From contig DFZN01000043.1 of assembly GCA_002382735.1 (NCBI GenBank), positions 143,796 to 183,074 on the forward strand: a stretch of 39,279 nt of DNA. The letters run 5' to 3'. Both the position numbers and the translations under genes were made by a program. Below the pieces are notes generated by a model. That model searched no databases. It worked only from the letters and a program-made list of their open reading frames with translations, and had not been told where the DNA came from. Below, piece by piece: positions 7,213 through 16,630 of this stretch (position 1 is its first letter; every line of letters begins with the position of its first letter). The DNA is from a bacterium UBP11_UBA4055 (GTDB lineage Bacteria > UBA4055).

Positions 7213-8694
7213 TTACTCTCCGTCCTGAGCTTCTCTTCTTTCCGCTTTTTTCTTGGCTCTTCTTTCCGCTTTTCTCCTCTGGGCTTCTTCGTCTATCTTT
7301 GGCTCGTAAGGTATTGCGTTTACGGTACTTACAGTTTTAACTGAATTGTCCGGCATGTTGAAATACTGATATTTTAAAAATATGAAAGATGTTTTGCCGA
7401 GTAACGGAAAATCGGTGTCATCCGGAATAGGAAGCTGCTTGATATAAAATCCGTCATTTTTACGCCACTTTTCCATATCGACCAGGAAGATAGATTCGTA
7501 AGGATCATATTTTGCCATCAGCAGAAGGTCATCGGAAACAAATGATATTCCCTGGTCTTTCGTAGCCACATCGCCGAGAATATAAGGCGAACTTGAATTT
7601 TCTTCGATCCGGGCCTTCATTGATCCCTGACTGTTGATCTGAATATCTGCTGTCTGAAGGTTAATTATGTTCATTCTTTTTTCCCTGAACGAGTTCGGAG
7701 TCTTCTGTATGGGTAGCGCTGCGCAGTAATACAGCCTTTTTCCTGAAGGTCCCCACTGGTACGGATAATCCCTGTATCCCGTCAGCTTGTCAACGAGAGC
7801 TGATTTATCGGTTTTACGGTTAAAAACCACCAGCGAGTATTTTGCGTAGCCGTAATTTTCTCTAAATTCATCGCTGAAACTTAAAAAAGCGATCATGTCC
7901 GGGTCCGCCGGTGAACATACAGGCTTGATCTGGTCGAATTTTCTATTGAAAAGCACTTTATATTTTACATCACTGAAACCGTCTGATTCATATTTGAATA
8001 TGTTTTCAGCAACCGCGATATTAAAGTACTTATTGTATTTTTCCTTTATATTCTCCTTTTCGATCCTGACAGTAAAATAAAGGTCTTCCCCTGTCGAATT
8101 AAAGTCTGCATAAAGACAGTTGTTTATGGTTTTTTTCGGTTCTGCGAAACCGATCCTTGTGACAGAGACCGGTTCCGCTTCCATAAAATAAGGGTCTTTG
8201 ATATCCACTATGAATATCTGTTCCCTGTTCTCGTAACCGTTGGAGTAGAAAACCAGCGCATTTTTTGAAGGATGCCAGTTCACTCCCCTGTCTTTTACCG
8301 GAAAAGGTATCATTTTTATATTATTCTCATAATCGTCCACAGGTGATATCTGGACAAGAAATTCCGATTCCATATTAAAAAGAAACAGTCTGACAGACTC
8401 ACTGCCCGGAACGCTCGCTTCGAAACTTATGATGTTCCCGTCAGATGGCGACTGCTGAAGATTGGATATATATCCTTTTATTTCCGGATCGTCACCGCCG
8501 AGAAGCTCTTCGGCCTTCAGATTTTTCCCGTCGAATATATTATTGAGCAGTTCTGGCATTTTTTCAGTTATATCAGGCAGGTTCCCGACCGGTTCGACAG
8601 CCTGTACATGGTCCCCGTTGCCGTCGTCGAACGCCGACTGACCGTAACAGAAGAAAGCTGCAGTAATGATCAAGGTTAAAATTATTTTTTTCAT
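7213..8694 (-). CDS. Secreted TolB-like beta-propeller protein
   Basis: The protein has 493 residues. I chose the ATG at 8694 because it gives a clear signal peptide (MKKIILTLIITAAFFCYG) and has AGGGG upstream. The longer reading would overlap the preceding topoisomerase gene. The mature part shows repeated propeller-blade motifs of the PD40/TolB type, for example WHPSKNALVFYSNG, FIVDIKDP, and WGPSGKRLYY. The last 35 residues are a highly charged Lys/Arg/Glu tail (AERRAKKKAERREAQ). It should be periplasmic and may be a binding or scaffold protein. The actual partner is unknown, and this is not classical TolB because no Tol genes are nearby. It is the last gene of the replication block, 13 bases after the ParC-like gene. 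Confidence 0.6.
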   Translation of the reverse strand: MKKIILTLIITAAFFCYGQSAFDDGNGDHVQAVEPVGNLPDITEKMPELLNNIFDGKNLKAEELLGGDDPEIKGYISNLQQSPSDGNIISFEASVPGSESVRLFLFNMESEFLVQISPVDDYENNIKMIPFPVKDRGVNWHPSKNALVFYSNGYENREQIFIVDIKDPYFMEAEPVSVTRIGFAEPKKTINNCLYADFNSTGEDLYFTVRIEKENIKEKYNKYFNIAVAENIFKYESDGFSDVKYKVLFNRKFDQIKPVCSPADPDMIAFLSFSDEFRENYGYAKYSLVVFNRKTDKSALVDKLTGYRDYPYQWGPSGKRLYYCAALPIQKTPNSFREKRMNIINLQTADIQINSQGSMKARIEENSSSPYILGDVATKDQGISFVSDDLLLMAKYDPYESIFLVDMEKWRKNDGFYIKQLPIPDDTDFPLLGKTSFIFLKYQYFNMPDNSVKTVSTVNAIPYEPKIDEEAQRRKAERRAKKKAERREAQDGE

Positions 8695-8707
8695 AAAACG
8701 CCCCTGT

Positions 8708-10672
8708 TTATTTTGGATCCTCGTCTTCTGTCTGCTCAAAAAGATCGGGCTGCAGCTTTACCTCGGACTTCTCTTCTTTTTCAGCCCTGATCTTAATAAT
8801 GTTCTTGTTGGACAATCTTACGCCGTTAGCCGAAAGTCCTTTTATTTTATAGTCCGCGAGATCGAATTCCACAATAAAATTCCTCATCTTTTTGGACGCT
8901 TCAAGTTCGCAGGTAAAATGCAGATCCGTCTTTTTAGTAAAATATTCCAGCCTGCATCCTTCCGGAAAATACCTGTACTCTTTATCAAGGATATATTTGA
9001 TCTCATTGAACCTTTTTAAATAACACCAGTTCGTTTTTTTGTCGCGGTAGATTAGTGAAAATACTACTCCTTCAAGCCTGTTGGTCGTGTCAAAATACTG
9101 AAGCCCGTTGCCTATGAACTCCTTTTCGTGCACCTTGACTACCTTACGAAGTCCGCTTTTGAACATCAGAAGTACATGGGAGAACTCACTCACCATTATA
9201 TATTCATCCGCTTTTACATTCGTGCCAAGATAGCCGGTCGATCTGTCGTAATAAAGCTTGATGTTCTCTATAGCCGCATCTTTGGCAAGAAGCGTCTCGA
9301 TGCTGTCTATCTTTGTGCGCCTCTGATGTTTTTCGCCGTATTTCTCCATAATATCTTTTATGTAGTCAACGGTGAAAGCGACGATCCTTCCCATGTTCTT
9401 ATTGACCTGCCTGATCTCTTTTTCTATATCTTTCAGCTCTTTTTTATTCTTATCTATATCGAACCTGGAAATTTTCTTTATGGGCAAAAGCAGCAGTTTT
9501 TCAACATCATCGTAAGTGACCTCGCGGTAAAATTGAGATTCGTAGGGAATGAAAGAATCTTTTACCGTGTTTAGTATCATTGTATAATTCTTCAGCTCCT
9601 CAATCTTCTTATATATCCTTTCCTCGACGAATATCTGGGCAAGAGTCCTTGCAAGATACCTTTCTTTGAGCTGTCCGAGTTTTATTTCAAGCTCCGCCTT
9701 CAGATAGGACACAAGGTTGTCGGTAGTCTGTCTGATAATATCCGTAACCGTTGAGATCACAGGCACTTTATCATTTATCACCAGCAGCGAGACTGAAATG
9801 CTTTTTTCGCACTCCGAGAAAGCGTAGAGCGCGGAGATCGCCTCTTCCGAATTATATCCTCTGGCCAGATTTATCTCGATCTCGACCTCTGAAGTAGTGT
9901 AATCGTTGATCGAAGCTATCTTGATCTTGCCGGATTTTGATGCTTTTTCGACAGAAGCGATCAGAGATTCTGTTGTTGTTCCGAACGGGATCTCTCTTAT
10001 TACGAGCTTTTTGTCCGTCGGAGCTTCGATAACGGCCCTGACCCTGACCTTTCCGTTTCCGTCTGCATACTCTCCCGTGTCAAGTATCCCGCCCTGAATA
10101 AAATCCGGATACAGTTTGAATTCTTTTCCCTCAAGATAATCGATCTGTGCCTGGAGTACCTCGTTGAAATTGTGCGGAAGTATTCTCGTTGACATCCCGA
10201 CAGCGATCCCTTCGACGCCGAGAAGAAGCAGAACTGGTATCTTTGCGGGGAATACGACGGGCTCCTGGTTCCTTCTGTCATACGAGTCAATGTATTCTGT
10301 GATCTCTTTATTGAAAAGGACCTCTTTTGCAAGCGGTGTCAGTCGGGCTTCTATATACCTCGAAGCCGCCGCACTGTCCCCTGTGATAATATTCCCGAAG
10401 TTACCCTGCGTATCAATGAAAAGGTCTTTTGAAGCCAGTCCGACCAGCGCGTCCCCGATCGAGCTGTCCCCGTGGGGATGAAACTGCATCGTGTGCCCGA
10501 CTATATTGGCCACTTTATTGAACCTTCCGTCGTCCATCCTGAACATCGAGTAAAGTACCCTTCTCTGAACAGGTTTAAGCCCGTCCCTGATATCGGGAAT
10601 GGCTCTGTCCTTCACGACATAGTTCGCGTATTCGAGAAAATTTGAATCGAGCAGTTTTTTTAGATTACCCAT
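8708..10672 (-). CDS. Type IIA topoisomerase subunit A (short ParC/GyrA-like)
   Basis: This is the DNA breakage and reunion subunit. It has the winged-helix motif DGLKPVQRRVLYSM, the quinolone-region HPHGDSSIGDAL with wild-type Ser70 and Asp74, GNFGN, and the catalytic Tyr106 after Arg105 (AAASRYIEARLT). After the coiled-coil gate (about 330-480) there is a short C-terminal part of about 170 residues ending in a KGLSANGVRLS stretch. This resembles Bacteroidetes or chlamydial ParC rather than GyrA. At 654 residues it is well short of typical GyrA, and the GyrA box (QRRGGKG) is absent, so it should relax or decatenate DNA rather than supercoil. It lies where gyrA often follows gyrB, but no parE is in the window. 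It might pair with the GyrB encoded upstream or with a ParE elsewhere. The start has AAGGA upstream. Confidence 0.88.
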   Translation of the reverse strand: MGNLKKLLDSNFLEYANYVVKDRAIPDIRDGLKPVQRRVLYSMFRMDDGRFNKVANIVGHTMQFHPHGDSSIGDALVGLASKDLFIDTQGNFGNIITGDSAAASRYIEARLTPLAKEVLFNKEITEYIDSYDRRNQEPVVFPAKIPVLLLLGVEGIAVGMSTRILPHNFNEVLQAQIDYLEGKEFKLYPDFIQGGILDTGEYADGNGKVRVRAVIEAPTDKKLVIREIPFGTTTESLIASVEKASKSGKIKIASINDYTTSEVEIEINLARGYNSEEAISALYAFSECEKSISVSLLVINDKVPVISTVTDIIRQTTDNLVSYLKAELEIKLGQLKERYLARTLAQIFVEERIYKKIEELKNYTMILNTVKDSFIPYESQFYREVTYDDVEKLLLLPIKKISRFDIDKNKKELKDIEKEIRQVNKNMGRIVAFTVDYIKDIMEKYGEKHQRRTKIDSIETLLAKDAAIENIKLYYDRSTGYLGTNVKADEYIMVSEFSHVLLMFKSGLRKVVKVHEKEFIGNGLQYFDTTNRLEGVVFSLIYRDKKTNWCYLKRFNEIKYILDKEYRYFPEGCRLEYFTKKTDLHFTCELEASKKMRNFIVEFDLADYKIKGLSANGVRLSNKNIIKIRAEKEEKSEVKLQPDLFEQTEDEDPK

Positions 10673-10686
10673 CCGTTACCGGTCCT

Positions 10687-11496
10687 TTACAAATAACTGT
10701 TTATCATGTCCCTTAATTTTTTGGCCTCCTCACCTGCTCTTTCAGCGAAATCAGGTCCGTCGGAAGCGAATATTATTCCCCTTGACGAATTTACCAGAGC
10801 GAGTACTTCGTCCTTAACGAATCCGTATTTAACGGTGTTCTCCAGATCGCCACCCTGCGCTCCTATACCGGGTATCAGGTACGGTATACCGGGAGCGAGT
10901 TTTCTGATCCCTTCGAACATCTGCGGGTGCGTCGCGCCGATAACAAGGCCGCAATTGTTCTTTATGTTCCACGAATTTATTTTTTCAATGACGATCTCAT
11001 AGAGAAACCTTCCGTCACTCATTTTCTGCATCTGAAAATCAAAAGAACCCCTGTTGGAGGTCAGCGCAAGTATAAAAACTCCTTTATCCTCCCTTTCAAG
11101 GAACGGGGTTACCGAATCTTCGCCCATATACGGGCTCAATGTTATCGCATCGCAGTTGAAGGTCTCGAAAAAAGCATGAGCGTATTTTTTTGAGGTGTTG
11201 CCTATGTCGCCCCTTTTTGCGTCGGCTATCTTAAGCACATCGCCGCCCATCATATCCAGGGTTTTCTCAAAATATTCAAATCCTTTCGTTCCGAACTGCT
11301 CATAGAACGCCAGATTGGGCTTATATGCCGCCGTGAATTCTTGTGTAGCTTCGATTATCTCTTTATTGAATTTGAGAACGGGATCTTTTTCATTCTTAAG
11401 TATCTGTGGGAGTTTACCGGGCTCAACATCCAGCCCGACGCACACTGCGGATCTTTTTGACCTTATTGTGTCTACAACTCTTTTATTAAAATCCAT
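10687..11496 (-). CDS. pyrF: Orotidine 5'-phosphate decarboxylase, long (type 2) form
   Basis: The enzyme decarboxylates OMP to UMP, the last step of de novo pyrimidine synthesis. It has 269 residues from ATG 11496, chosen because GGGGA lies six bases upstream. An upstream GTG in frame lacks a site and would consist of the site itself. The catalytic signature is IADAKRGDIGNTSKK with Asp92, Lys94 and Asp97, and VGLDVEPGKLP is the N-terminal substrate motif. PGIGAQGG and NSSRGI mark the phosphate-binding end. It overlaps the end of the acetyltransferase gene by 11 bases and precedes the ParC-like gene by 14, so it is co-transcribed with the replication block. No other pyr gene is present. Confidence 0.95.
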   Translation of the reverse strand: MDFNKRVVDTIRSKRSAVCVGLDVEPGKLPQILKNEKDPVLKFNKEIIEATQEFTAAYKPNLAFYEQFGTKGFEYFEKTLDMMGGDVLKIADAKRGDIGNTSKKYAHAFFETFNCDAITLSPYMGEDSVTPFLEREDKGVFILALTSNRGSFDFQMQKMSDGRFLYEIVIEKINSWNIKNNCGLVIGATHPQMFEGIRKLAPGIPYLIPGIGAQGGDLENTVKYGFVKDEVLALVNSSRGIIFASDGPDFAERAGEEAKKLRDMINSYL

Positions 11497-12040
11497 AAGA
11501 TTCCCCTTCACTAATTCTGAACCCGAAACAAAGCCCTTTGAGTTTTTTACCGCCGATCTCGTATGTCTTTGTCGTGATGAGTTTTCCGCCCATTTTTCTG
11601 TAAAATCCTTTAGAGTCGTTATCCTTCAGCACCCAAATAATATACGAAAAAATTTCTTTTTCACGAAATATTTCTTCAAAATTCTTTAAAAAAATCCTCC
11701 CCAGCCCTTTTCTCTGATGCTCCTTCAGGATATAAACCGCTTTTATCTCCCCTTTATATCCTTCTGTCCGTTTTGAGAATTTTCTTACCTCTCCTCCGGC
11801 GCAGAAACCCACAGTTTCGTCATTCTTTTTTGCCACTATAACAGTGTTTTTTAAAAGGACTCCCTTACCCGAGATAAAAAAATCCTTCCATTTCTCAGCA
11901 CTTTTTTCATAGCTGAGAGCGTCGAGTTTTCCGTCGGGCATGATGCCTCTGTAGGTCTCTCTCCAGCAGTCAACATGGACATCTGCTATGTCGCGGACGC
12001 CCCTGATGCCGGCTTTCTTTATTTCATAACCGTCATGCAT
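11486..12040 (-). CDS. GNAT family N-acetyltransferase
   Basis: The protein has 184 residues from ATG 12040. A TTG at 12055 is also possible. The acetyl-CoA binding motif is IKAVYILKEHQRKGLGRIFL, preceded by the typical N-terminal RDIADVHVDCWRETYRGIMPD, which is common in RimI-like and toxin- or metabolite-modifying GNATs. The substrate cannot be told from the sequence. Its start overlaps the gyrB stop by eight bases and no clear ribosome binding site is present, so translation probably depends on reinitiation after gyrB. Confidence 0.85.
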   Translation of the reverse strand: MHDGYEIKKAGIRGVRDIADVHVDCWRETYRGIMPDGKLDALSYEKSAEKWKDFFISGKGVLLKNTVIVAKKNDETVGFCAGGEVRKFSKRTEGYKGEIKAVYILKEHQRKGLGRIFLKNFEEIFREKEIFSYIIWVLKDNDSKGFYRKMGGKLITTKTYEIGGKKLKGLCFGFRISEGESYGF

Positions 12041-14054
12041 CAATGTTCTGCGCAAAATGGCATCTTTCGATTATAAAATCCTTTCTCGGAGGCACTTCAT
12101 CCCCCATCAGCATCGTAAATATTCTGTCAGCTTCAACAGCGTCCTCGATATTTATCTTTTTAATAACCCTTTTTTCCGGATCAAGAGTGGTGTCCTTAAG
12201 CTGTTCGGGATTCATCTCTCCAAGGCCTTTATATCTCTGTACCTGAACCCCTTTGCCGTCCTCTCCGCCGAACTCTGCCACAAGCTGATCTTTAAGCTCT
12301 TCGTTGCCGGGGTAAACATAGTGGGATATCTTTCCCTTTGACACCTTGTAAAGAGGCGGCATCGCAATATAAATATGGCCTCTTTTTATCAGTTCAGGCA
12401 TATATCTGAAAAAGAAAGTGAGCAGCAGGGTGCTGATATGGGCACCATCGACATCGGCATCGGCCATACAGATGATCTTGCCGTAGCGGAGTTTTTCGAG
12501 AACAAAACCGTCGCCGCCGTTTCCGGAAGGCGTGACGGACTCCCCGTTAGAGTTGACAGGATAATCGGCTTCGTTCTCTCCGATACCTGTTCCGATAGCG
12601 TTTATAAGGCTTTTTATCTCTTCGTTGGCCAGCATTTTGTCAAGACGGGCTTTTTCTACATTAAGTATCTTGCCTCTTAAAGGCAGGATCGCCTGATATT
12701 TTATATCCCTTCCGTCAACTGCCGATCCGCCCGCGGAATCCCCCTCGACTATGAAAAGTTCGCAGTCCATCGGATTCGTACCTTTCATGCAGTCGTAGAG
12801 TTTGGCAGGCATCGAGCCTCCCTCAAAAGCTGATTTTCTTCTGATGAGGTCTTTCGCTTTTCTTGCGGCTTCTCTCGCTCTTAGAGCTTCGGTACATTTA
12901 TCGACAATCATTCTCGCGATCCTCGGATTTTCATCCATCCACTCGAGGAGTTTTTCGTAAACGACCGACTGAACTATACCCGTGATCTCGCCGTTCCCCA
13001 GCTTTGTTTTTGTCTGGCCTTCGAACTGAGGTTCCATTACTTTGATCGAAATGACGGCCGTGAGACCTTCTCTTACATCGTTGCCGGTGAGTTTCATTTT
13101 GTCATTTTTGAATATCTTGGAATCGAGAGCGTATTTATTTATAACCCTCGTCAATGCGGATTTGAAACCCTCTTCGTGGGTACCGCCTTCTATAGTGTGG
13201 ATATTATTGACATAAGATTCAATATTTTCCCTGTAAGTGTCGTTCCATGAAAGTGCGACCTCAAGCGGATAATCGTCTATGGTCTTCTCTATAAGTATCG
13301 GTTCGCAAATACTTTTTTTGTTCTCATCTATGTATTTGACGAATTCGACCAGACCGCCCTCGTACATAAATTCGTGTGAAGGAAGCGTGCCGTCCTCTTT
13401 TACTGATGTCTGCCTGTTGTCCTTTAATGTAATGAGAAGGCTTTTGTTAAGAAATGCCAGCACCCTCAGTCTGTGAGCTATTGTTTCGTAATTAAAGACC
13501 GTTGTCTCGAAGATCTCCGGATCGGGATAAAATGTCTGCCTGGTTCCCCTGATATTCGTTTCTCCGACTATTTCAAGCTGCTTTACGGTTATACCCTTTT
13601 CGAATTCAATCCTGTAGTGTTTTCCTTTCTTATAAACTTCCGTTATCATCTGCTTTGACAGCGCGTTTACACAGGAAACACCTACGCCGTGGAGACCGCC
13701 GGAAACCTTATAATTATCCTTATCGAATTTACCTCCGGCGTGAAGTATTGTCATCGCGACTTCGACTCCGGGCTTGTTCTCCTCTTTGTGAAGATCGACA
13801 GGGATGCCTCTTCCGTTATCCAGTACAGTAATCCCCCCGTCCTGTGTTATCTCGACATCCACTCTGGTACAATGCCCTGCAAGAGCCTCGTCGATAGAGT
13901 TGTCAACCACCTCATTCACAAGATGGTGAAGGCCTCTCGTTCCGATATCCCCGATGTACATTGCCGGTCTCATTCTCACAGCCTCAAGCCCTTTAAGTAC
14001 TGTTATTGTGTCGGCCGAGTAGGCTTCTCTGTTCACTTCTTCAAATTCGTTCAT
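12033..14054 (-). CDS. gyrB: DNA gyrase subunit B
   Basis: This is the ATPase and TOPRIM subunit of gyrase, 673 residues. The GHKL ATPase domain has GLEAVRMRPAMYIGD, HHLVNEVVDNSIDEAL (catalytic Glu48, Mg-binding Asn52) and GLHGVG. The transducer has the usual TKTKLGN loop. The TOPRIM domain has EGDSAGGSA and MADADVDGAHI. The C-terminus has QRYKGLGEMNPEQL and RKDFIIE. The length lacks the 165-residue insertion of proteobacterial GyrB. GGAGG precedes the ATG. It sits in the classic dnaA-dnaN-recF-dciA-gyrB order. The assignment as GyrB rather than ParE rests on this context and length. Confidence 0.95.
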   Translation of the reverse strand: MNEFEEVNREAYSADTITVLKGLEAVRMRPAMYIGDIGTRGLHHLVNEVVDNSIDEALAGHCTRVDVEITQDGGITVLDNGRGIPVDLHKEENKPGVEVAMTILHAGGKFDKDNYKVSGGLHGVGVSCVNALSKQMITEVYKKGKHYRIEFEKGITVKQLEIVGETNIRGTRQTFYPDPEIFETTVFNYETIAHRLRVLAFLNKSLLITLKDNRQTSVKEDGTLPSHEFMYEGGLVEFVKYIDENKKSICEPILIEKTIDDYPLEVALSWNDTYRENIESYVNNIHTIEGGTHEEGFKSALTRVINKYALDSKIFKNDKMKLTGNDVREGLTAVISIKVMEPQFEGQTKTKLGNGEITGIVQSVVYEKLLEWMDENPRIARMIVDKCTEALRAREAARKAKDLIRRKSAFEGGSMPAKLYDCMKGTNPMDCELFIVEGDSAGGSAVDGRDIKYQAILPLRGKILNVEKARLDKMLANEEIKSLINAIGTGIGENEADYPVNSNGESVTPSGNGGDGFVLEKLRYGKIICMADADVDGAHISTLLLTFFFRYMPELIKRGHIYIAMPPLYKVSKGKISHYVYPGNEELKDQLVAEFGGEDGKGVQVQRYKGLGEMNPEQLKDTTLDPEKRVIKKINIEDAVEADRIFTMLMGDEVPPRKDFIIERCHFAQNIDA

Positions 14055-14070
14055 TATTTTTCCCTCCGGT

Positions 14071-14391
14071 CTATAAGAACACTATCTTTGTTATTTTTAT
14101 GCTTCCGAGTTTTCCTCTCAGCTTTTTTTTGATCTCATCTTCTATATGGTAGAATTCGTTCCTCCAGACCGAGCTTGTTACACGGACGAAAAGAACTTCA
14201 TTCTCATATTTTAATATTCTTGTTACTTTCCCCAGTTTCTCACCTACAGTTTCATCCCAGGCTTTTATTATCCTCATTACAACCGCGAGCTTTGAGAGTT
14301 CGGGCGTTGATGAGACAAGGCTGTCGAGCACTGAGCTTATGCCCGGTATCCTTCTTGGAGAATTATATGTGCGTTCCTGCCTTTTTTTCAT
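14071..14391 (-). CDS. dciA: DciA-type replicative helicase loader (DUF721)
   Basis: The protein has 106 residues. The C-terminal DUF721 domain shows IIKAWDETVGEKLGK, then the KH-like part LFVRVTSSVWRNEFYHIEDEIKKKL. DciA loads the DnaB helicase at the origin in bacteria without DnaC or DnaI. The N-terminus is basic (MKKRQERTYNSPRR). It sits two bases after recF and 16 before gyrB, the usual place for this gene. No dnaC/dnaI-like gene is visible in the window, which fits. Confidence 0.85.
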   Translation of the reverse strand: MKKRQERTYNSPRRIPGISSVLDSLVSSTPELSKLAVVMRIIKAWDETVGEKLGKVTRILKYENEVLFVRVTSSVWRNEFYHIEDEIKKKLRGKLGSIKITKIVFL

Positions 14392-14393
14392 CT

Positions 14394-15497
14394 TTAAAAT
14401 ACCGCCGTGCAGTTTCCGTTATCTACTCTGAAAAGCTGGGATACATTCTGATCGAGCTGGTCGATTATCCTGCTGTTGCTCGTCGTTATGAATGTCTGAA
14501 TATCCTTATCGAGTATCTTCGCGACTTTCAGGCTTTTATGCTCGTCTATTTCAGAATAAAGGTCATCGAGTACGAATATCGGATACTCGTCCGTAACGGA
14601 TTTTATATACTCCGTTCCCGCAAGTTTCAGCGCAACGAGGAATAATTTATGCTGGCCTTTGGAACCGAATTTTCTCAGCGAACGGCCGTTTATCATAAAG
14701 TCAAGATCGTCCTTGTGTGGACCGATCACCGAGATGCCTCTTTTTATCTCTTGGATTTTCTGCTCTCTCAGTGTCACGGAAAGGCTTTTTTCATAGTCCT
14801 TCTCATCCATTATCGTTTCATAAATAATATTTCCCGCATACAGCCCGTCTGATATAAAATCGAATATCTCTACAAAATAAGGCAGAAAATTCTTTATGAA
14901 TTCCGTCCGCTTTATATATATTCCGCTCCCGGCCGAGGCGATCTTTGAATTATAGATAGCTATCAGTTCGGAACTCTGCGATATCCCTGCCTTCATTTCT
15001 GAAAGAACCTTATTCTTCTGTTTTATAACTGAATTATACTCATTGAGAATTTGCAGATATTCGGAGTCAGTTAGTGAAATAAGCCTGTCGCAAAAATCTC
15101 TCCGTGCCGCAGGAGGTCCCGTAGTGATGATACTTTCGTCGGGTATAAGATATACGACCGGTATCTTTCCCCACATTTCAGAGAACCTTGTTATCCTTTT
15201 GTTCTGGTACATTATTTTTTTAATATTCCCGTCATAACTTATAACCACTTCAATATCTCTGCCGCTGCTGTTGAAAAATTCACCTTTTATAAAAAACCCC
15301 TCTTCCCCAAATCTTATCATCTCAGAGTAACTTCCCGTCCTGAAACTCGTAAGCAGGCCCAATACCGATACAGCTTCCGCTATATTTGTTTTCCCCTGTC
15401 CGTTAAGACCTGTAAAACAAATTATATTCTTATCGAACTCCAGCTCAAGATCACCGTAATTCCTGAAGTTCGTCAGGCCTATCTTTTTGAGTTTCAT
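14394..15497 (-). CDS. recF: DNA replication and repair protein RecF
   Basis: This SMC-like ATPase loads RecA at gaps with RecO and RecR. It has 367 residues with Walker A GLNGQGKTN (30-38), the RecF-specific IGPHKDDLDFMINGRSLRKFGSKGQ signature region, and Walker B PIFVLDDLYSEID near the C-terminus. The start MKLKKIGLTNFRNYGDLELEF is canonical. The gene is 14 bases after dnaN and two before dciA, within the replication operon. Confidence 0.97.
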   Translation of the reverse strand: MKLKKIGLTNFRNYGDLELEFDKNIICFTGLNGQGKTNIAEAVSVLGLLTSFRTGSYSEMIRFGEEGFFIKGEFFNSSGRDIEVVISYDGNIKKIMYQNKRITRFSEMWGKIPVVYLIPDESIITTGPPAARRDFCDRLISLTDSEYLQILNEYNSVIKQKNKVLSEMKAGISQSSELIAIYNSKIASAGSGIYIKRTEFIKNFLPYFVEIFDFISDGLYAGNIIYETIMDEKDYEKSLSVTLREQKIQEIKRGISVIGPHKDDLDFMINGRSLRKFGSKGQHKLFLVALKLAGTEYIKSVTDEYPIFVLDDLYSEIDEHKSLKVAKILDKDIQTFITTSNSRIIDQLDQNVSQLFRVDNGNCTAVF

Positions 15498-15511
15498 CTC
15501 CCTTTGCGTCC

Positions 15512-16630
15512 TTAAGAATTATCTACGGACGAAGGCATAAGCAGCATCATTATATCATAAGATTCATTTGATTCAAAAGGTTTTATTATCACAGGTTTCC
15601 TACCGCTGTTTATTTCCATCAGGATCATATCTGTGCTGATATTTTTCAAAAGTTCACTTATCTTTGAAGAATTAAAACCTATCAGCATTTTTTCGCCTGA
15701 ATAATCGAGAGGAATACTTTCTTCCGCTTTCGATGAAGAATTACTGTCTTCGGTATTTATTAAAAGCTGCCCTTTCTCAAAATTGAATTTTATCAGTTTA
15801 GTCACGGGATTGCAGGCTAATGACACACGGCTAAGTGCCGAAATTGTTGCTGATTTATCAAATTTTGCCTTAAGCTGGTTGTTGGCGGGAATTATAGCCT
15901 GATAAGCAGGATATTTTCCATTTATAAGTCTTGAGAAAATGACTACCGCCCCAAATCTAAACTCGACATAATTCTCCTCGAAAAATATCATACATTCCTC
16001 ATTCCTGTCGATAGCGTTGGAAACTATCTGCAGGGATTTCGCCGGAAGGATCATGTCGGTGTCTTCGCCTTCATATCTCACACTTTTATCTTCCAGTTTT
16101 ACAAGTCTTACGCTGTCTGTTGCGACCATTATAAGCTGATTGAGTTTTATTGAAAAGAGAACGCCGGTAAGAACCGCTCTAAGTTGATCGGGAGATACAG
16201 TGAAAACTGTTTTTTCGATATATGTTTTCAGCTTGAGAGTATCTATTGTTATAAAATTCCCTGAAAGACTTTTCGGTGTGGATGGGAAATCTTCGTAGTC
16301 CTCGGTAACTGCAAGCTCGAATTTTATATTGTTTGAAATTATCTTTACCATTCCGCCGTCTTTTTTCACGGTCATGACAACATCAGGAAGACTCTTTACG
16401 ATGTTTATGAATTTTTTTCCGTGAACTACAACAGTACCGTTCTCAACTCCGTTGACTTCTACCTTATTGACCAGGGTTACCGAAATATCAGTAGCTGTTA
16501 CAGTAAGCTCATTGTCCTTCAGGGAGAGAATTATACACTCCGTTATTGGTTTAGCACTGTGTGAGGGAAGTATAGGGTTGATCAGTGACAGCTGATTCAT
16601 AAGATTTGATTTTAGTGTGGAAAATATCAT
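15512..16630 (-). CDS. dnaN: DNA polymerase III sliding clamp (beta subunit)
   Basis: The beta clamp encircles DNA and tethers polymerase III. Its 372 residues form three similar clamp domains. The N-terminal LPSHSAKPITECIILSLKDNELTVTATDI and the C-terminal IIKPFESNESYDIMMLLMPS match the family, ending in the usual region that closes the peptide-binding pocket. AAGGAGAAGG precedes the ATG. It is transcribed away from the dnaA-dnaN spacer, which probably contains its own promoter and DnaA boxes. Confidence 0.97.
   Translation of the reverse strand: MIFSTLKSNLMNQLSLINPILPSHSAKPITECIILSLKDNELTVTATDISVTLVNKVEVNGVENGTVVVHGKKFINIVKSLPDVVMTVKKDGGMVKIISNNIKFELAVTEDYEDFPSTPKSLSGNFITIDTLKLKTYIEKTVFTVSPDQLRAVLTGVLFSIKLNQLIMVATDSVRLVKLEDKSVRYEGEDTDMILPAKSLQIVSNAIDRNEECMIFFEENYVEFRFGAVVIFSRLINGKYPAYQAIIPANNQLKAKFDKSATISALSRVSLACNPVTKLIKFNFEKGQLLINTEDSNSSSKAEESIPLDYSGEKMLIGFNSSKISELLKNISTDMILMEINSGRKPVIIKPFESNESYDIMMLLMPSSVDNS

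Noticed and set aside
8708..10672. Calling this gene gyrA
   Set aside because: No GyrA box and a short C-terminus of the ParC kind. The gene symbol is left empty because the partner is unknown.
12057..12680. Plus-strand open frames inside gyrB and other replication genes
   Set aside because: They are mirrored shadows of strongly conserved genes and have no ribosome sites.
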